From Steromphala cineraria (lineage: Eukaryota > Mollusca > Gastropoda > Trochida > Trochidae), in contig OU744730.1 in NCBI GenBank assembly GCA_916613615.1, positions 28,270,882-28,334,881 of the forward strand: a stretch of 64,000 nt of DNA. Direction: 5' to 3'. A model generated the notes under the pieces. That model was not told where the DNA came from. It saw only the letters and a list, made by a program, of their open reading frames with translations, and made no database searches. Positions 13,001-21,715 of this stretch are shown here, one piece after another (within the stretch, counting starts at the first letter, position 1; each line of letters starts with the position of its first letter). The position numbers were made by a program, and so were the translations under genes.

Positions 13001-13872
13001 TATGATTTATATTGTTCTTTAGTTTCATTGATTAGAACTTTGGTTTCATCTACATATGTTTTATCATAAAGTAAAGAATTATTGAATTTCCAATAGCTTT
13101 TACCTCTTTCAATTTCGCTCATTTTTAATTCAATCCAAACGATAGAATGATCAGATCTGTACGCTGCATTTATACCGGTGTTATGAATTGAACTCTCAAG
13201 ATTTTTGGATACGATAAAATAATCAAGTCTTGCCTGTTTGACTGGAGTTTTCTGTCTCCATGTGTACCTTTGACTTTCTAAATTTTGTTCTCTCCACGGA
13301 TCTATTAAATCATTTTCTTCCATAAATTCAAGCCAGGTTTCTCTCGCTTTTGCATTGTTGATTTTTTTATAGTTAAAGTAGTCTAATTTGGGATCTTGAA
13401 CAAAGTTCCAGTCGCCACATATAGAAAAGCGATCTGATTGTAAATCAGTAATTAATGATATGATTTCACGGTAAAATTCTGGTGTGTCGGTGTTTGGTCC
13501 ATATATTGTTATTAAAGTAAGTGTGTGATTCATGATTTTCATTTTTAATGCGATATAATTTCCATTTTTATCATTTCTAAATTCTTCAATTGCGAAGTCA
13601 AAGTTGTCGTTTATAAGTATGGCTGTCCCTCTGGCATTGCTTTTAAAAGAGCTGAAGAAGCAATATTTGGATCCCCACTCGTCTTTTATTTTACCTTCCA
13701 ATTCTTTTGTAAAATGTGTATCTTGAATACAACAAATGTTTGCGTTTTTGCTTTTTAGATGGCGAAAAACATCTGTGCGCTTTCGTTTATCATTCAGGCC
13801 CTGACAGTTTGATGATAGAATTTTTAGTGTATCTTGCATTATGGTGGATATTTGATCTGTCTTGTTATGCAT
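10033..13872 (-). CDS. LINE ORF2: AP-type endonuclease / reverse transcriptase
   Basis: 1279 codons, starting at an ATG (a second ATG is at codon 12). Residues about 14-250 form the apurinic-type endonuclease: SSNCQG, CIQDTH (D51 where L1-type enzymes usually have Glu), GDWNF (D154), RLDYF (D217) and SDH (D241/H242). A charged linker follows, then the reverse transcriptase at about 480-830, with NWRPISLLN, LIDFEKAFDS (D623), SRGCRQGDPISP and the YADD catalytic pair (D725/D726). Near the C terminus is a CCHC-type knuckle (C1160, C1163, H1172, C1177). It would nick chromosomal DNA and copy the element's RNA at the nick. The arrangement and the GCRQGDPISP motif place it in the L1/Tx1 group. No stop codon or frameshift is present. 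Confidence 0.95.
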   Translation of the reverse strand: MHNKTDQISTIMQDTLKILSSNCQGLNDKRKRTDVFRHLKSKNANICCIQDTHFTKELEGKIKDEWGSKYCFFSSFKSNARGTAILINDNFDFAIEEFRNDKNGNYIALKMKIMNHTLTLITIYGPNTDTPEFYREIISLITDLQSDRFSICGDWNFVQDPKLDYFNYKKINNAKARETWLEFMEENDLIDPWREQNLESQRYTWRQKTPVKQARLDYFIVSKNLESSIHNTGINAAYRSDHSIVWIELKMSEIERGKSYWKFNNSLLYDKTYVDETKVLINETKEQYKSYIDETGKYVFKINDQLFFETLLLMIRGHTIRYSSFKKKETLKLKQTLEKRIDNIELEIDRSNDIDTKTKLQENLNEVNKELELINKNEIDGILLRSKAKWKEEGEKPTQFFLSLENRNFLNKAIYKLENKQKDILTKKDDLINETRSFYQNLYQRKACEKANLNELFKDTYVPKLSKEEEANLEGKLEYKEVLNTIKKMKNEKSPGSSGFTVEFYKFFWSNIHEYLIRSLNLAYEKGELSLTQKQGVITCFPKKGKPKHLLHNWRPISLLNVAYKIGSSAIANRIKTVLPTIINEDQKGFMSKRYIGECTRLIYDIIDYTDYMNIPGILLLIDFEKAFDSVDWNFIEEVLNFFNFGASITRWIKTFYNNIQSCVVVNGFLSNYFDISRGCRQGDPISPYIFLLCAEILAIMIRNNDKIKGIIIGDTEYLISQYADDTSLIPGGSEKCLQATLKTLSQYASFSGLNINVSKTQVLWIGSEKNSKRKLCTNWNLDWKNDSFTLLGIIFTHNLAEMVEYNYKDKLKTLKISMKQWLARNLTPLGRNTVLKSLLLPQLNHLFAALPNPNDQMIKEIEQLCYKFIWKNKPDKVSRATITKNYEQGGIRVPDIPSLIRSQKISWIKRIANSESKIKKLSQTNMQCDIDSFIQTSEQNILRTVITPQTNPFWKDTLKSWGKFITKKAESAKNASDVLSKPLWLNNNIKIDGQPINYKHYSSKGITYINDMFDNNGNFLDVEEMKKLFKCKTHFLEYQGIIESIKFYCKSINVHIEKKLHLPILPYLLQNIVGEPKGCREIYDILIADNNPKPLKYRKKWQKELNETTDDKTWGTIEKNTFKSYNSVQHSWFQYSIIHRFLPTNDLLSKMKYKESNACTFCQSEKESILHLFYECKLIKPIWEKIEKWIFDKTGTDVKFSKKNIILGYCEKRNYVINLIITVCKYTIYKMKLQEKIPNFKYVKEDIKTAYYIDRFNSYSKCNYEGFLKFWSVCHNLF

Positions 13873-15697
13873 GAACTGATGTTTAAAATACGCATTGGTG
13901 TATGGAGAAAGTTTAGTGAGTTTTCAGATGAAAGAACAGAAAGGGAGCTTAAAGCAGTGAGACTGTTAGTAAAAAGGTAAAAGTTTACCTTCATATTCAG
14001 GTTTGCTGTCCGGTGTATGTGTAATCCTGAGGCTGCAGTGAGAGAGACTTCGTTGTGGTTTGATTGTATTATGCTTGGTATGAAGCGCGGGTGTCTTGCT
14101 TGGGTCACGACGGTCCGTGCCGTGCACGTGCGGTTGGCTTGTTAATTTCAGTGTAGCTTTGTTACATGTCTTTTTAGTATAATAAGGTTAGTCTATAAAA
14201 TATCATTTTATGGATTTCATATATTAAATGACAATTTAAGCTGCGTAATCGTTTGAAAATAATAACATCTTATTGGTATGGTGATAAATAGTATTGTATG
14301 TATTCTTGGTTATTTGTAATGCTTAAGTTACAGGTAATTTTTATATTGTATGATTTAGATATAAGCACTTATCAATGATTACAATTTGAATAGTTTCAAT
14401 TGAATAGTTTTAGATTTTGTTTTGTAATCATTATGTTAATTTCCTTAAGTCATGTCATGCATATTTGGTATGGACAATAAATATAAGTACATATAATATA
14501 TAACAGTCCTTTTCAAGGTTGATAGTTTAATTATTTAGAGTTTTGCAAATGTAGATATTACTGATATGATAGAGATATGAAATTCTCAAGTTTCTTGTTG
14601 GACTTATCTTTTCTTAAGTAGTTATTTTGTATTTTATTAGTATCTTAATCATAATGCTTATCAGTAAAGATAAGATGGATATATACATATATATATACAT
14701 ACCAGCATACATGAATTATGATATACTAGTAGTCTAGTACTTAAACAATATGTACAAGTAAAAAATATAGGCATAAATAAGTAGACATTATTGAGACATC
14801 AATTAGGTAAAATACCTTGCAACTTTGTACAATGTATATACAATATCAGAGTTATTTGCATGAATGCAGCATTTTATGAAATCATCTATCATGCTTAATG
14901 AAGGTAAGGGCAAAGCTACCTGTTACCTTTCATGCTGATATTCTTTCTGGTAGCATTATATACATGTAGGACAAAAACGTTAAAAGAGAATCGCAATATT
15001 CACATCTCATATTCGTTACCACAATAATGAAATTACAGTGTTGTTTAAATGCTATTTATGTTATACATTGTATGTACATTATAAGCAATTCCCATGCATC
15101 GCATTTAACAACCTTTATAAATCCAGTATTTTCCAATTCATACATGATAAGAGTATGTTTTAATGATTTCAATGAATATGATAATATAAATCTTCATTAT
15201 GGTTACAATAGTAACTTTGTTCCGTCAAATTTGGTGTTATTTGTTTATTATCACTAGTTTAATTATGCTTTTCTTCCATTCTTCTTAAAGGGCATAATGA
15301 CTCTTTGTGGTACATATCTAACCAACTCTTAGCACTGCTCTTCATTCATTATATCTTTAATATGATAAAGATCAGCATTATTATAAAACAAAGAAACTTA
15401 AGTCCAATGTTTGTATACATTATATATATTATATACATTGTATACATATACACAAGTACTCATTAATATTTATATATATTTATATGTGAATGTTGATTTT
15501 GAATGATAATAATTGATTGACTTCATATGTATTTTGCTATGCTGTCCAATAGGTATATGCTGATGTATATTAACATTTTCTGTTTTAATCAGGAAGTATT
15601 CAATTTGGTAATTGATTTATCATGCTTAATGTCATCTTATATCTTACTTATGTACAAGTCATATATAGGTTTCATTTAAACTTCAAATCTTAATGTT
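13873..15697 (-). other. 1.8-kb AT-rich spacer between LINE ORF1 and ORF2
   Basis: L1-type elements normally have tens of bases between their ORFs, so this gap is unusually long. It is very AT-rich with TATATA runs, except a GC-richer patch at about 14020-14150 just upstream of ORF2. An 89-codon frame (13839-14108) overlaps the ORF2 start out of phase and shows no motif. The spacer could be a nested insertion or a true feature of this lineage; I found no target duplication bounding it. Confidence 0.6.
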
Positions 15698-16537
15698 TCA
15701 GTACTGCCTCAGTGCCTCCGGGATGGTTACTGGAACCAATCTCCAGGCTGTTTGTGGTTCATTTGGAAGTTTTTTCTCAAGCACCAGATCTATCCCCTTT
15801 ATCCTTATGCGGGTGTAGACATTTTCCTGTTGTCTCATTTCATATGCCTTTCGGTTTAAAAAGGTTCTAATTCTTTTCATGCTGATTGGGAGATCACTTT
15901 GGATGTTCATGCCAGATCCATAGAGGGATGATTTAGCTTTGAAAACATCATCGCGGTCAGCCATGGATACAAAGGATGCTATAATAGTGGGCGGCCTTTG
16001 TGGGGTATTCTCTCTTACATTGTATCGTTGCTTTGGCAGTCTATGGACTGATTTAAACCAAATTTGGTCGATTTTGTCAGGGGCAAGCTTCAGATTTTTA
16101 CCCAAAATGTTTCTGATTACCGATTCTGGGTCTTCATTCCTCTCTTCGGGAACTCCGCTGAACAGAAGATTAGGCTTCCTATTATGGAGTTCTCTCATGG
16201 TAGCCTCCTGTTTCAAAGTGGTGCATTTTAAATCTAGATCAGCGCGCACTGTATTTATCGATGTTTTGAGAGTTTCCATTTCTTCCGAATGCATATCCAA
16301 TGTGGTTTCAAAGTTGAGGACTCTTGATCTAACATCAGCCACGTCAGTTTCGATTCTAGCGATGGCCTCGCGTAAGTTAGTGTCAACACGATCAATTTTT
16401 TGTGATAGGTTTCTTTCTGAGGTAAGTATAAGTTCTTTTATCTCAAGCAGACTTGTCGCATCAGTCTCACTGGTAAGAGAAGAAGCATTTGCTGAGGATC
16501 GGGTGCTACCTGACGGGCCTTGGGAACGAGTCGCCAT
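15698..16537 (-). CDS. LINE ORF1: L1-ORF1p-like RNA-binding chaperone
   Basis: The start is the ATG at 16537 (ATGGCGACTCG), giving 279 residues; the frame is open ten codons further upstream but only from GTG. A Ser-rich N terminus is followed by a coiled coil (about residues 30-115, regular heptads as in LREAIARIETDVADVRSRV). An RRM-like domain follows (NLLFSGVPEE, about 120-200), then a basic C-terminal domain (MKRIRTFLNRKAYEMR) ending RQY. This order matches L1 ORF1p trimers that coat the element's RNA. The ORF is intact. Confidence 0.85.
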   Translation of the reverse strand: MATRSQGPSGSTRSSANASSLTSETDATSLLEIKELILTSERNLSQKIDRVDTNLREAIARIETDVADVRSRVLNFETTLDMHSEEMETLKTSINTVRADLDLKCTTLKQEATMRELHNRKPNLLFSGVPEERNEDPESVIRNILGKNLKLAPDKIDQIWFKSVHRLPKQRYNVRENTPQRPPTIIASFVSMADRDDVFKAKSSLYGSGMNIQSDLPISMKRIRTFLNRKAYEMRQQENVYTRIRIKGIDLVLEKKLPNEPQTAWRLVPVTIPEALRQY

Positions 16538-16769
16538 ATTGTTTGTTGACTGAGTCAGCGATCTCACACAGTGTTCTACGTGTCGGGTCTATCTAGTGAA
16601 AATAGACAAATAAAGTTCAAAATTAACTTACACTGTGTACTGTAGCCCCTTATTAGATATTAGAACAGCAGAGAAGCCTCATGAGACGGTTTTGTAGAGC
16701 AGGATTTCACATTACTCCCGGAGCTCAAATTCACTTGTTCACTCCATTGCGACCTTCACCTTTTTTTTC
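16538..16769 (-). promoter_or_regulatory. LINE 5' UTR
   Basis: About 230 bp between the right target duplication and the ORF1 ATG. The element's sense strand begins with an A-rich run and GGTGAAGGTCGCAATGGAGT. An internal promoter would be expected here from L1-family biology, but no specific element is recognised. A possible small intron (GTGTAAGTTA to TTTCACTAG) is present but unproven. Confidence 0.45.
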
Positions 16770-16782
16770 TTGATGATAAGAT
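16770..16782 (+). repeat. Right target-site duplication of the LINE
   Basis: Exact copy of the 13 bp at 9862-9874. Gene A coding sequence resumes in frame within it. Confidence 0.9.
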
Positions 16783-17263
16783 GCTGAAGTCGCGTCACAA
16801 GGAACTTTTGTATAAGATGGCCATTCTGTCAAAAATTCCATTGCCAATCAGAACCTTTAAGCAACATCCTGGGCATGAGGTTGCTGTCGACGCATCCAAA
16901 CAAACACTCTTCTGTGCCTTTAGGAAATCCATTGATGAAATGAGTTACAATGGGACAGTAATCAGGACATTACCAGTATCTTTTGCAAATCAGGGCATGT
17001 GTTTAGATCACGAAGGACAAACACTGTATTATATCGTCCATAGATCTGTGAAGGGAGTTAATCTTGGAAGGATGAACAATATTGAAAATATCATTGACTT
17101 TAAAATGAGCTGTAAAGGGCTGACGTGCTATAATAATACACTGTTTGTAATGTCAATATCTAATCGAATTTTCGCTGTTAATCTGAAATCAAGAGACAGT
17201 GTTGCCTCGGTGAATCTTAAACTGAAATCAATGGTGAAGCTTCAAATGTCTACAGTGCCGTAG
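16783..17263 (+). CDS. Gene A exon 3, part right of the LINE
   Basis: Encodes the remaining blades of the propeller-like domain (HEVAVDASKQTLFCAF; GMCLDHEGQTLYYIVHRSVK; GLTCYNNTLFVMSISNRIFA), with a blade every 40 or so residues. Unlike B and C it lacks the conserved GLEICLIE C terminus. The frame ends with STVP and a TAG inside the first unit of a 50-bp tandem repeat. A polyadenylation signal AATAAA follows at about 17395. Confidence 0.7.
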
Positions 17264-17396
17264 CATGTACATATCATACGGTGTGATCGACTCAAATGTC
17301 TACAGTGCCGTAGCATGTACATATCATTATGTGTGATCAACTCACAATGTCTACAGTGCCGTAGCATGTACATATAATTATGTGTGATCGACTCAA
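17242..17396 (+). repeat. 50-51 bp tandem repeat, three units, containing the gene A stop codon
   Basis: ATGTCTACAGTGCCGTAGCA recurs at 17246, 17296 and 17347. Units differ at only a few positions. The first unit supplies the last codons and stop of gene A, and the third runs into AATAAA. Confidence 0.85.
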
Positions 17397-17520
17397 TAAA
17401 AAGGGGAAGGACTATTCTTATTTGTAATGTTTTATTGTCATATATACCGAAATATTGATTGTTTTATTATTTATTCTTTTATGATTGTCAACATTTTAGA
17501 TTTGGAACTCTTTGGCAAGG

Positions 17521-18168
17521 GGTGTGCACCCCCTCATTCTCTCCCCATAGAGGCAGCTCAGTCATTCCCGAGTTAGCCTCTATTGTTCTATTACGGCTAA
17601 TACATGGGATAGAAAGCTAGAAATCTGATGGAGGCAATCGAAGTTTGTTGTGCAATCAGCAATGCCTTTCAAAAGTGGTCATTCGCAAAACCCTGGCTAT
17701 TTCCGTGTCGTTTGGCAAAGCTTTCGTTGAAATTTAACATCCAGAGGAGATAATTCTTACTTCTACAAAACATCTCTTTTTACCTTCTCATTAGTTTTTA
17801 TTTGGTAAATTAATAAAAAAAAATTATCATAAAACAAATAATAATTAACATGTACACAATTATAAAAAAGTATCTTTCTAACGAAAAACCTTATCCATAT
17901 CTGATTTTCAAATATTTTCCCACTCACACTGTTATTGAAAAATTAACATAAAGGCATGATACTTTCCATGTCACTATACGACCGTTACGAATTCCTTAGT
18001 CGTGGATATCCAAAAGGTGTTTTCATTGGGTGCAAATAAGGAAGATATCTCAAGTGACAACGTTTTACTCCTAGGGCAATCTGCCGGAACCCCAGGATCT
18101 TGGCGTAATAGAACAGAACTTGCTCGCACTGAGCTGCCTCTGTGGGGAGAGAATGGCACCCCCGTAGG
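17521..18168. mobile_element. Non-autonomous element with about 65-77 bp inverted termini
   Basis: The left arm (17521-17597) and right arm (about 18104-18168) are imperfect inverted copies sharing the ATTCTCTCCCC...GAGGCAGCTCAGT and GTTCTATTACG blocks. The interior has no coding capacity. An internal block around 17628-17665 resembles, inverted, part of the MITE at 31117-31424. Confidence 0.6.
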
Positions 18169-19015
18169 CCTTCTGTGGATCCGACAGTATCATTTACCTT
18201 AAACAGGTGGTACCAAACCTACACTTGTGCTTACATTATTTGTATACGCACCTTCGGATTCTTGGTGGAAAGATTCATCATAACAACTGTTTGTATGAGG
18301 GTAGAGTTCAAATCAAATAGATTTCTATAACATCGAGTTTCCCATCCAAACAAATTGCTTAAAAAAACAAATATCTTAGATAAATGCGAAAAGCTTATCC
18401 ATTTTACACTTTTAATCAAAAGTAACACTGGTGATTCTCGATCCTGCTATCAAATAAATTCACTTAGCTATTTATAACAAAACTGAGAACATTTTGAACA
18501 TGACCAATATTTAAGTCTATAAGAGTGTACATTTCTATTAAAAATCAATATGATTGATCATATATTTGTTCATTGGTTTTGCAAAACCTTCTACAATTGA
18601 TGAAACCCAACTGAGAAATGGGAAACTTGCAACTACAGTGTACGAAATTTCTTATATAAATGAGGCTTGAAATAAGGAACTTATTTATGAAAATTGATTG
18701 TATTGTAATATGCACAATTCATAAAATGTAACTATTGTATTTAAATTCCAGTATTATTAATATATTTTCATAATGTCGAGAGAAGATATCCAGAACATTC
18801 TTGGGAATATTTAAGCTACCTTGGTAGTATTCTACAAAATTTGATATACACAATATTCATATGTTTTCTACATGTTCTACGTTTGAATAAAAGGTGAACA
18901 AAAGATGATAGACATAAAGGGATGAAGAGAAAGCAACTATTTAACATCATAGAACTTATGGCTTGTGCTCTGAACATTCTGATCATGTCATGTACGTTGT
19001 AATACGGGATACGGT

Positions 19016-19497
19016 ACTAGATAGCTCAGTCGGCAAGAGCGGCGCTCTCACGTTGCTGAGGTCCGGAGTTCGAATCCCATCCAGACCAAGGTGTAAAAAT
19101 CTAGAGTTCACCTCTATAAGTGTCACTCTGGAGCCCTAGTGTGTAGTGCAACAAAAACTGTGCACTTAAAAGATCCCACAAATTCATGTCAATGGCTGAA
19201 TGGTGGATACATGAACACGTGCATACGTCGAGATGTTGGTTATCAGCGTTCAGCAGTGTTGGACAAACTGCTGTGACTCTGTGTCTCAGTTAACCCAGCT
19301 GTGAATGGGTACCCTGTGAGGCATAGAATGGTCCCTAACCTGAGCGCCACATATGGATGCCGGTTTAATACTTCCCTGGGAGTTGAATTGGAAAAGTGAT
19401 CGGACGGTGAAAGAATGCCATTGACCAGGGGAAACAACAAGCATCTTGAGCAACCACGAGTGGATGGATATGCGCGCTAAATAAATATTCTTATAAA
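19016..19497 (+). repeat. tRNA-derived SINE, near full length
   Basis: tRNA-like head (A box TAGCTCAGTCGGCAAGAGCG, B box GAGTTCGAATCCC) and a body with GTGCACTTAAAAGATCCC. The CTCAGTTAACCCAGCTGTGA...GGGTACCC core is shared with the SINEs at 6818 and 62893. The 3' end is GCGCTAAATAAATATTC. Length is about 480 bp. Confidence 0.7.
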
Positions 19498-19734
19498 CCT
19501 CCAGTGACGTCACTCTATTGTTCTATTAGGTTCTTCTTTTACCGGATAAACCTCTTTGCCGGGCATTCTCCAAGGCATTTCCCTAGGAAAGCCCGGGGCT
19601 TACTCTAGAATTTATCGGAAATTTATTTTGATTGGGATTATACACGTTTTGAAATACTTTGTTTCAAAGTCCTTCTTCGAATAAATACCATCACAAAATA
19701 TCACATTTTTTGACAAATCACAAATATAATGTTC

Positions 19735-19809
19735 GCATGGCTGGTTTCGAACTCTGCACCACTCGCTTACTAAACTGGCGCCTTTGACAACTCGGCTATA
19801 AAGGCCCAC
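19735..19809 (-). repeat. tRNA-like SINE head, minus strand
   Basis: Read on the minus strand it has the Leu/Ser-type A box TAGCCGAGTTGTCAAAGGCG and a B box AGAGTTCGAAACC. The stems are imperfect, so it is a SINE or tRNA relic. Confidence 0.45.
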
Positions 19810-20038
19810 GAGAACAATGATGTATTTTCCACAGTGACAATCATGTGAACTTCACGAGGCAGATAGCGCATGCATTTCACGTTCACGGCTTGGGTAGCGA
19901 GCGCATAGCACGTGTAGGGCGCGGATGTGCTCTACGTTTGCTCATGGTGATTCCCTACCAGTAAAAATCAATGAATCCATTTTTATACTTATTATTGAAA
20001 TTATTTTGTAACTACGGTTTATCTCGGTTCATAAGTTA

Positions 20039-20177
20039 GATCAAAACCTCGCCCTCGGTGTTGTTTGATAATGTAAGCCCTCAGCCTCGGGAAATTGGGG
20101 CGGGCCTGTCGGCCCTTTCCAATTTCCCTCTGCCGCGGGCTTACATTATCAACAACACCTCTGGCTCGGTTTTGATC
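20039..20177. repeat. Palindromic foldback element
   Basis: GATCAAAACC...GGTTTTGATC arms of about 60 bp pair with few mismatches (shared blocks GATAATGTAAGCCC and GGGAAATTGG). They surround a GC-rich loop. Confidence 0.7.
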
Positions 20178-20265
20178 CTACACATATAATGATAATAATA
20201 GGTTGGGATAGATTATATGACAGTGTGTCACAATCCCATCTCCCTACACAAAGCCTTAATCGCCA

Positions 20266-20404
20266 GTTTCCGAACTATCAGTTTTATGCCTTGCTGCAGA
20301 CCTTTTCCTTTTCTTAGCTGCTATAATGCCCCTACAGGCGAGAGAGGGCAAGCACAGAAAACTGAAGGGTCAGCAGCAAGGCATAGAACTGACAGTTCGG
20401 AAAC
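20266..20404. repeat. Palindromic foldback element
   Basis: Arms of about 38 bp (GTTTCCGAACTATCAGTT... and its inverse) flank about 60 bp. No coding content. It lies 90 bp from the preceding foldback. Confidence 0.65.
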
Positions 20405-20429
20405 TATATTTTACAAAAAATGTATTTCC

Positions 20430-21200
20430 CAACCGATTTTTACAATAAATATATATATGTATAATGACTCCACCATATATTATGAATTGCTACTTGCAAT
20501 ACATACAATACAAAATAACAATGAACATGAACAGTAATTCAATCAATCAAACAGTAAATGACAAGTTGACAAAAATTTGTAAAAAGGGTCTATTTTTTTA
20601 ACTTATCTTAGCACAATATATCGTTAAATGATAATACTGAGCAAGCTTGTGTCGCATGAACTCGAAGGTTGGCCTGTTTCTTGACGATTTACGATTGAAG
20701 ATATTCGTTTTGAGAAGGACGAGGATCATATTAATTGCATCGTTATTTTTACATTTATATCCAAGGAGAAGTTGTTCTCTTGTGAATTTTAATTTAGATC
20801 AAGTTTGTTATTAAGCAAATCCTGTAATTCCTGCCGGATATTGATAACCTTGCTACAGTCATAGAAGAGGTGAGATATTGTTTCTATCGAGTTAGAACAA
20901 TAGCTACATTTATCATTATCTATGTATTTCATCTTAAAAAGTCTAATGTTATTCGGGAGAAAGTGATGCAGTAGTTTGAATTGGAAACTGGTGGCATTTT
21001 ACGCTTTTTGAAGGAAGATGTTACGATCCAAGAATTTTAATAAAGGGGGAAACTGGATTTTAGGTACCAAAAGTCGAGCAAAGACCCACTTCGCGTAGAA
21101 CAGGGTCTGTCGAGTTCTTTCACTAATGTGCCAAAGAAGGTCATCATATTGCCTTGCGATCTCTTGCTTACCCTCAAGATCCTTCCTGATTTATAAAAGA
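20430..21200 (-). mobile_element. 5'-truncated L1/Tx1-type LINE fragment
   Basis: On the minus strand, around 20840-20985, translation gives LLHHFLPNNI, KMKYIDNDKCSYC and ETISHLFYDC. These are homologous to the C-terminal region of the intact LINE's ORF2 (HRFLP, MKYKESNACTFC, ESILHLFYEC). Further upstream, coding resemblance continues with breaks (EGKQEIARQYDDLLWHISER). It is a diverged, dead copy of a related element; the 3' boundary is approximate. Confidence 0.7.
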
Positions 21201-21351
21201 AAAATATAAACAAATTTTGATTAGGATCTTTGGAAAAGGTAAAAAAAAGTTTTTTTTACAAAGTTCTCCTCCACCTTTCCCGCATTGCGATGGTCGGTCG
21301 TTGAATAGTCTTATACATAAAGGGACGTTGACCCGCACATTGGTAAAGGTC

Positions 21352-21715
21352 TTAAAGGGGCAGTAGCACGTTTTTTGATAATTTTACATTTTAAATATTT
21401 CACTTATAATTGTAAGTAAATGCTAAATGTATCATATTGACAGTGTCAACAATCTCATTACACAAGCCAATCACCCATAGTCAGAGGACAAAGTATGAGG
21501 CTTCACATAAAATCCATTGGCGGCCATTTTTGTGTGAACACCTTTAATTCATTTTTGTAAGAAAAATGAATCGCATGGCTGAACTTTACGTTATATATTT
21601 GAATTATTACTGCTTCATTTAGTTTGAAGACATTGTCTTTCAATTGGAACCATTTATTTTCATTTTCCTGACATCACCTTATATTTCCCCTAAAAACGTG
21701 CTACTGCCCCTTTAA
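21352..21715. mobile_element. MITE, family 'GGGGCAGTAGCACG', copy 1
   Basis: Perfect terminal inverted repeats TTAAAGGGGCAGTAGCACGT / ACGTGCTACTGCCCCTTTAA enclose 364 bp of AT-rich DNA. Related copies lie at 24658-24992, 37494-37594 (truncated) and 39217-39591. Confidence 0.8.

Larger units (their letters stand above)
9875..16769 (-). mobile_element. Full-length L1/Tx1-clade LINE retrotransposon
   Basis: The element runs 5' to 3' on the minus strand: 5' UTR (about 16538-16769), ORF1 (16537-15698), a long AT-rich spacer (15697-13873), ORF2 (13872-10033) and a short 3' UTR (10032-9888) ending in an A-tract of about 14. It is bounded by perfect 13-bp duplications. Both ORFs are uninterrupted and catalytic RT residues are present, so it looks young and possibly still competent. 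The target nick falls at GATAAGAT|GCTG, unlike the TTTT/AA preference of mammalian L1. It lies within exon 3 of gene A. Confidence 0.93.
8426..17263 (+). pseudogene. Gene A: secreted PAN/apple-like + beta-propeller-like protein, interrupted by a LINE
   Basis: Three coding exons can be read: 8426-8632 (phase 0 exit), 8749-8815 (phase 1 exit) and 9532-17263, the last split by a 6.9-kb LINE plus one target-duplication copy. Leaving those out gives 1098 nt (365 codons plus stop), close to paralogues B (356 aa) and C (362 aa). Exon phases match B and C exactly. The N terminus is a hydrophobic signal peptide, then a Cys pattern RKCSDLCAQLPACISFRYEP. As it stands, translation of exon 3 would run into the LINE's poly-T and 3' end, removing most of the propeller. 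The host frame itself has no other lesion, so the damage is recent and may be one allele. Function is unknown. Confidence 0.75.

Noticed and set aside
13839..14108. Third LINE ORF upstream of ORF2
   Set aside because: Overlaps ORF2 out of frame, low-complexity Ser/Leu composition, no motif; kept only as a remark on the spacer.
19018..19085. Possible functional tRNA gene
   Set aside because: A and B boxes are good but the acceptor stem does not pair and the sequence continues as a SINE body.
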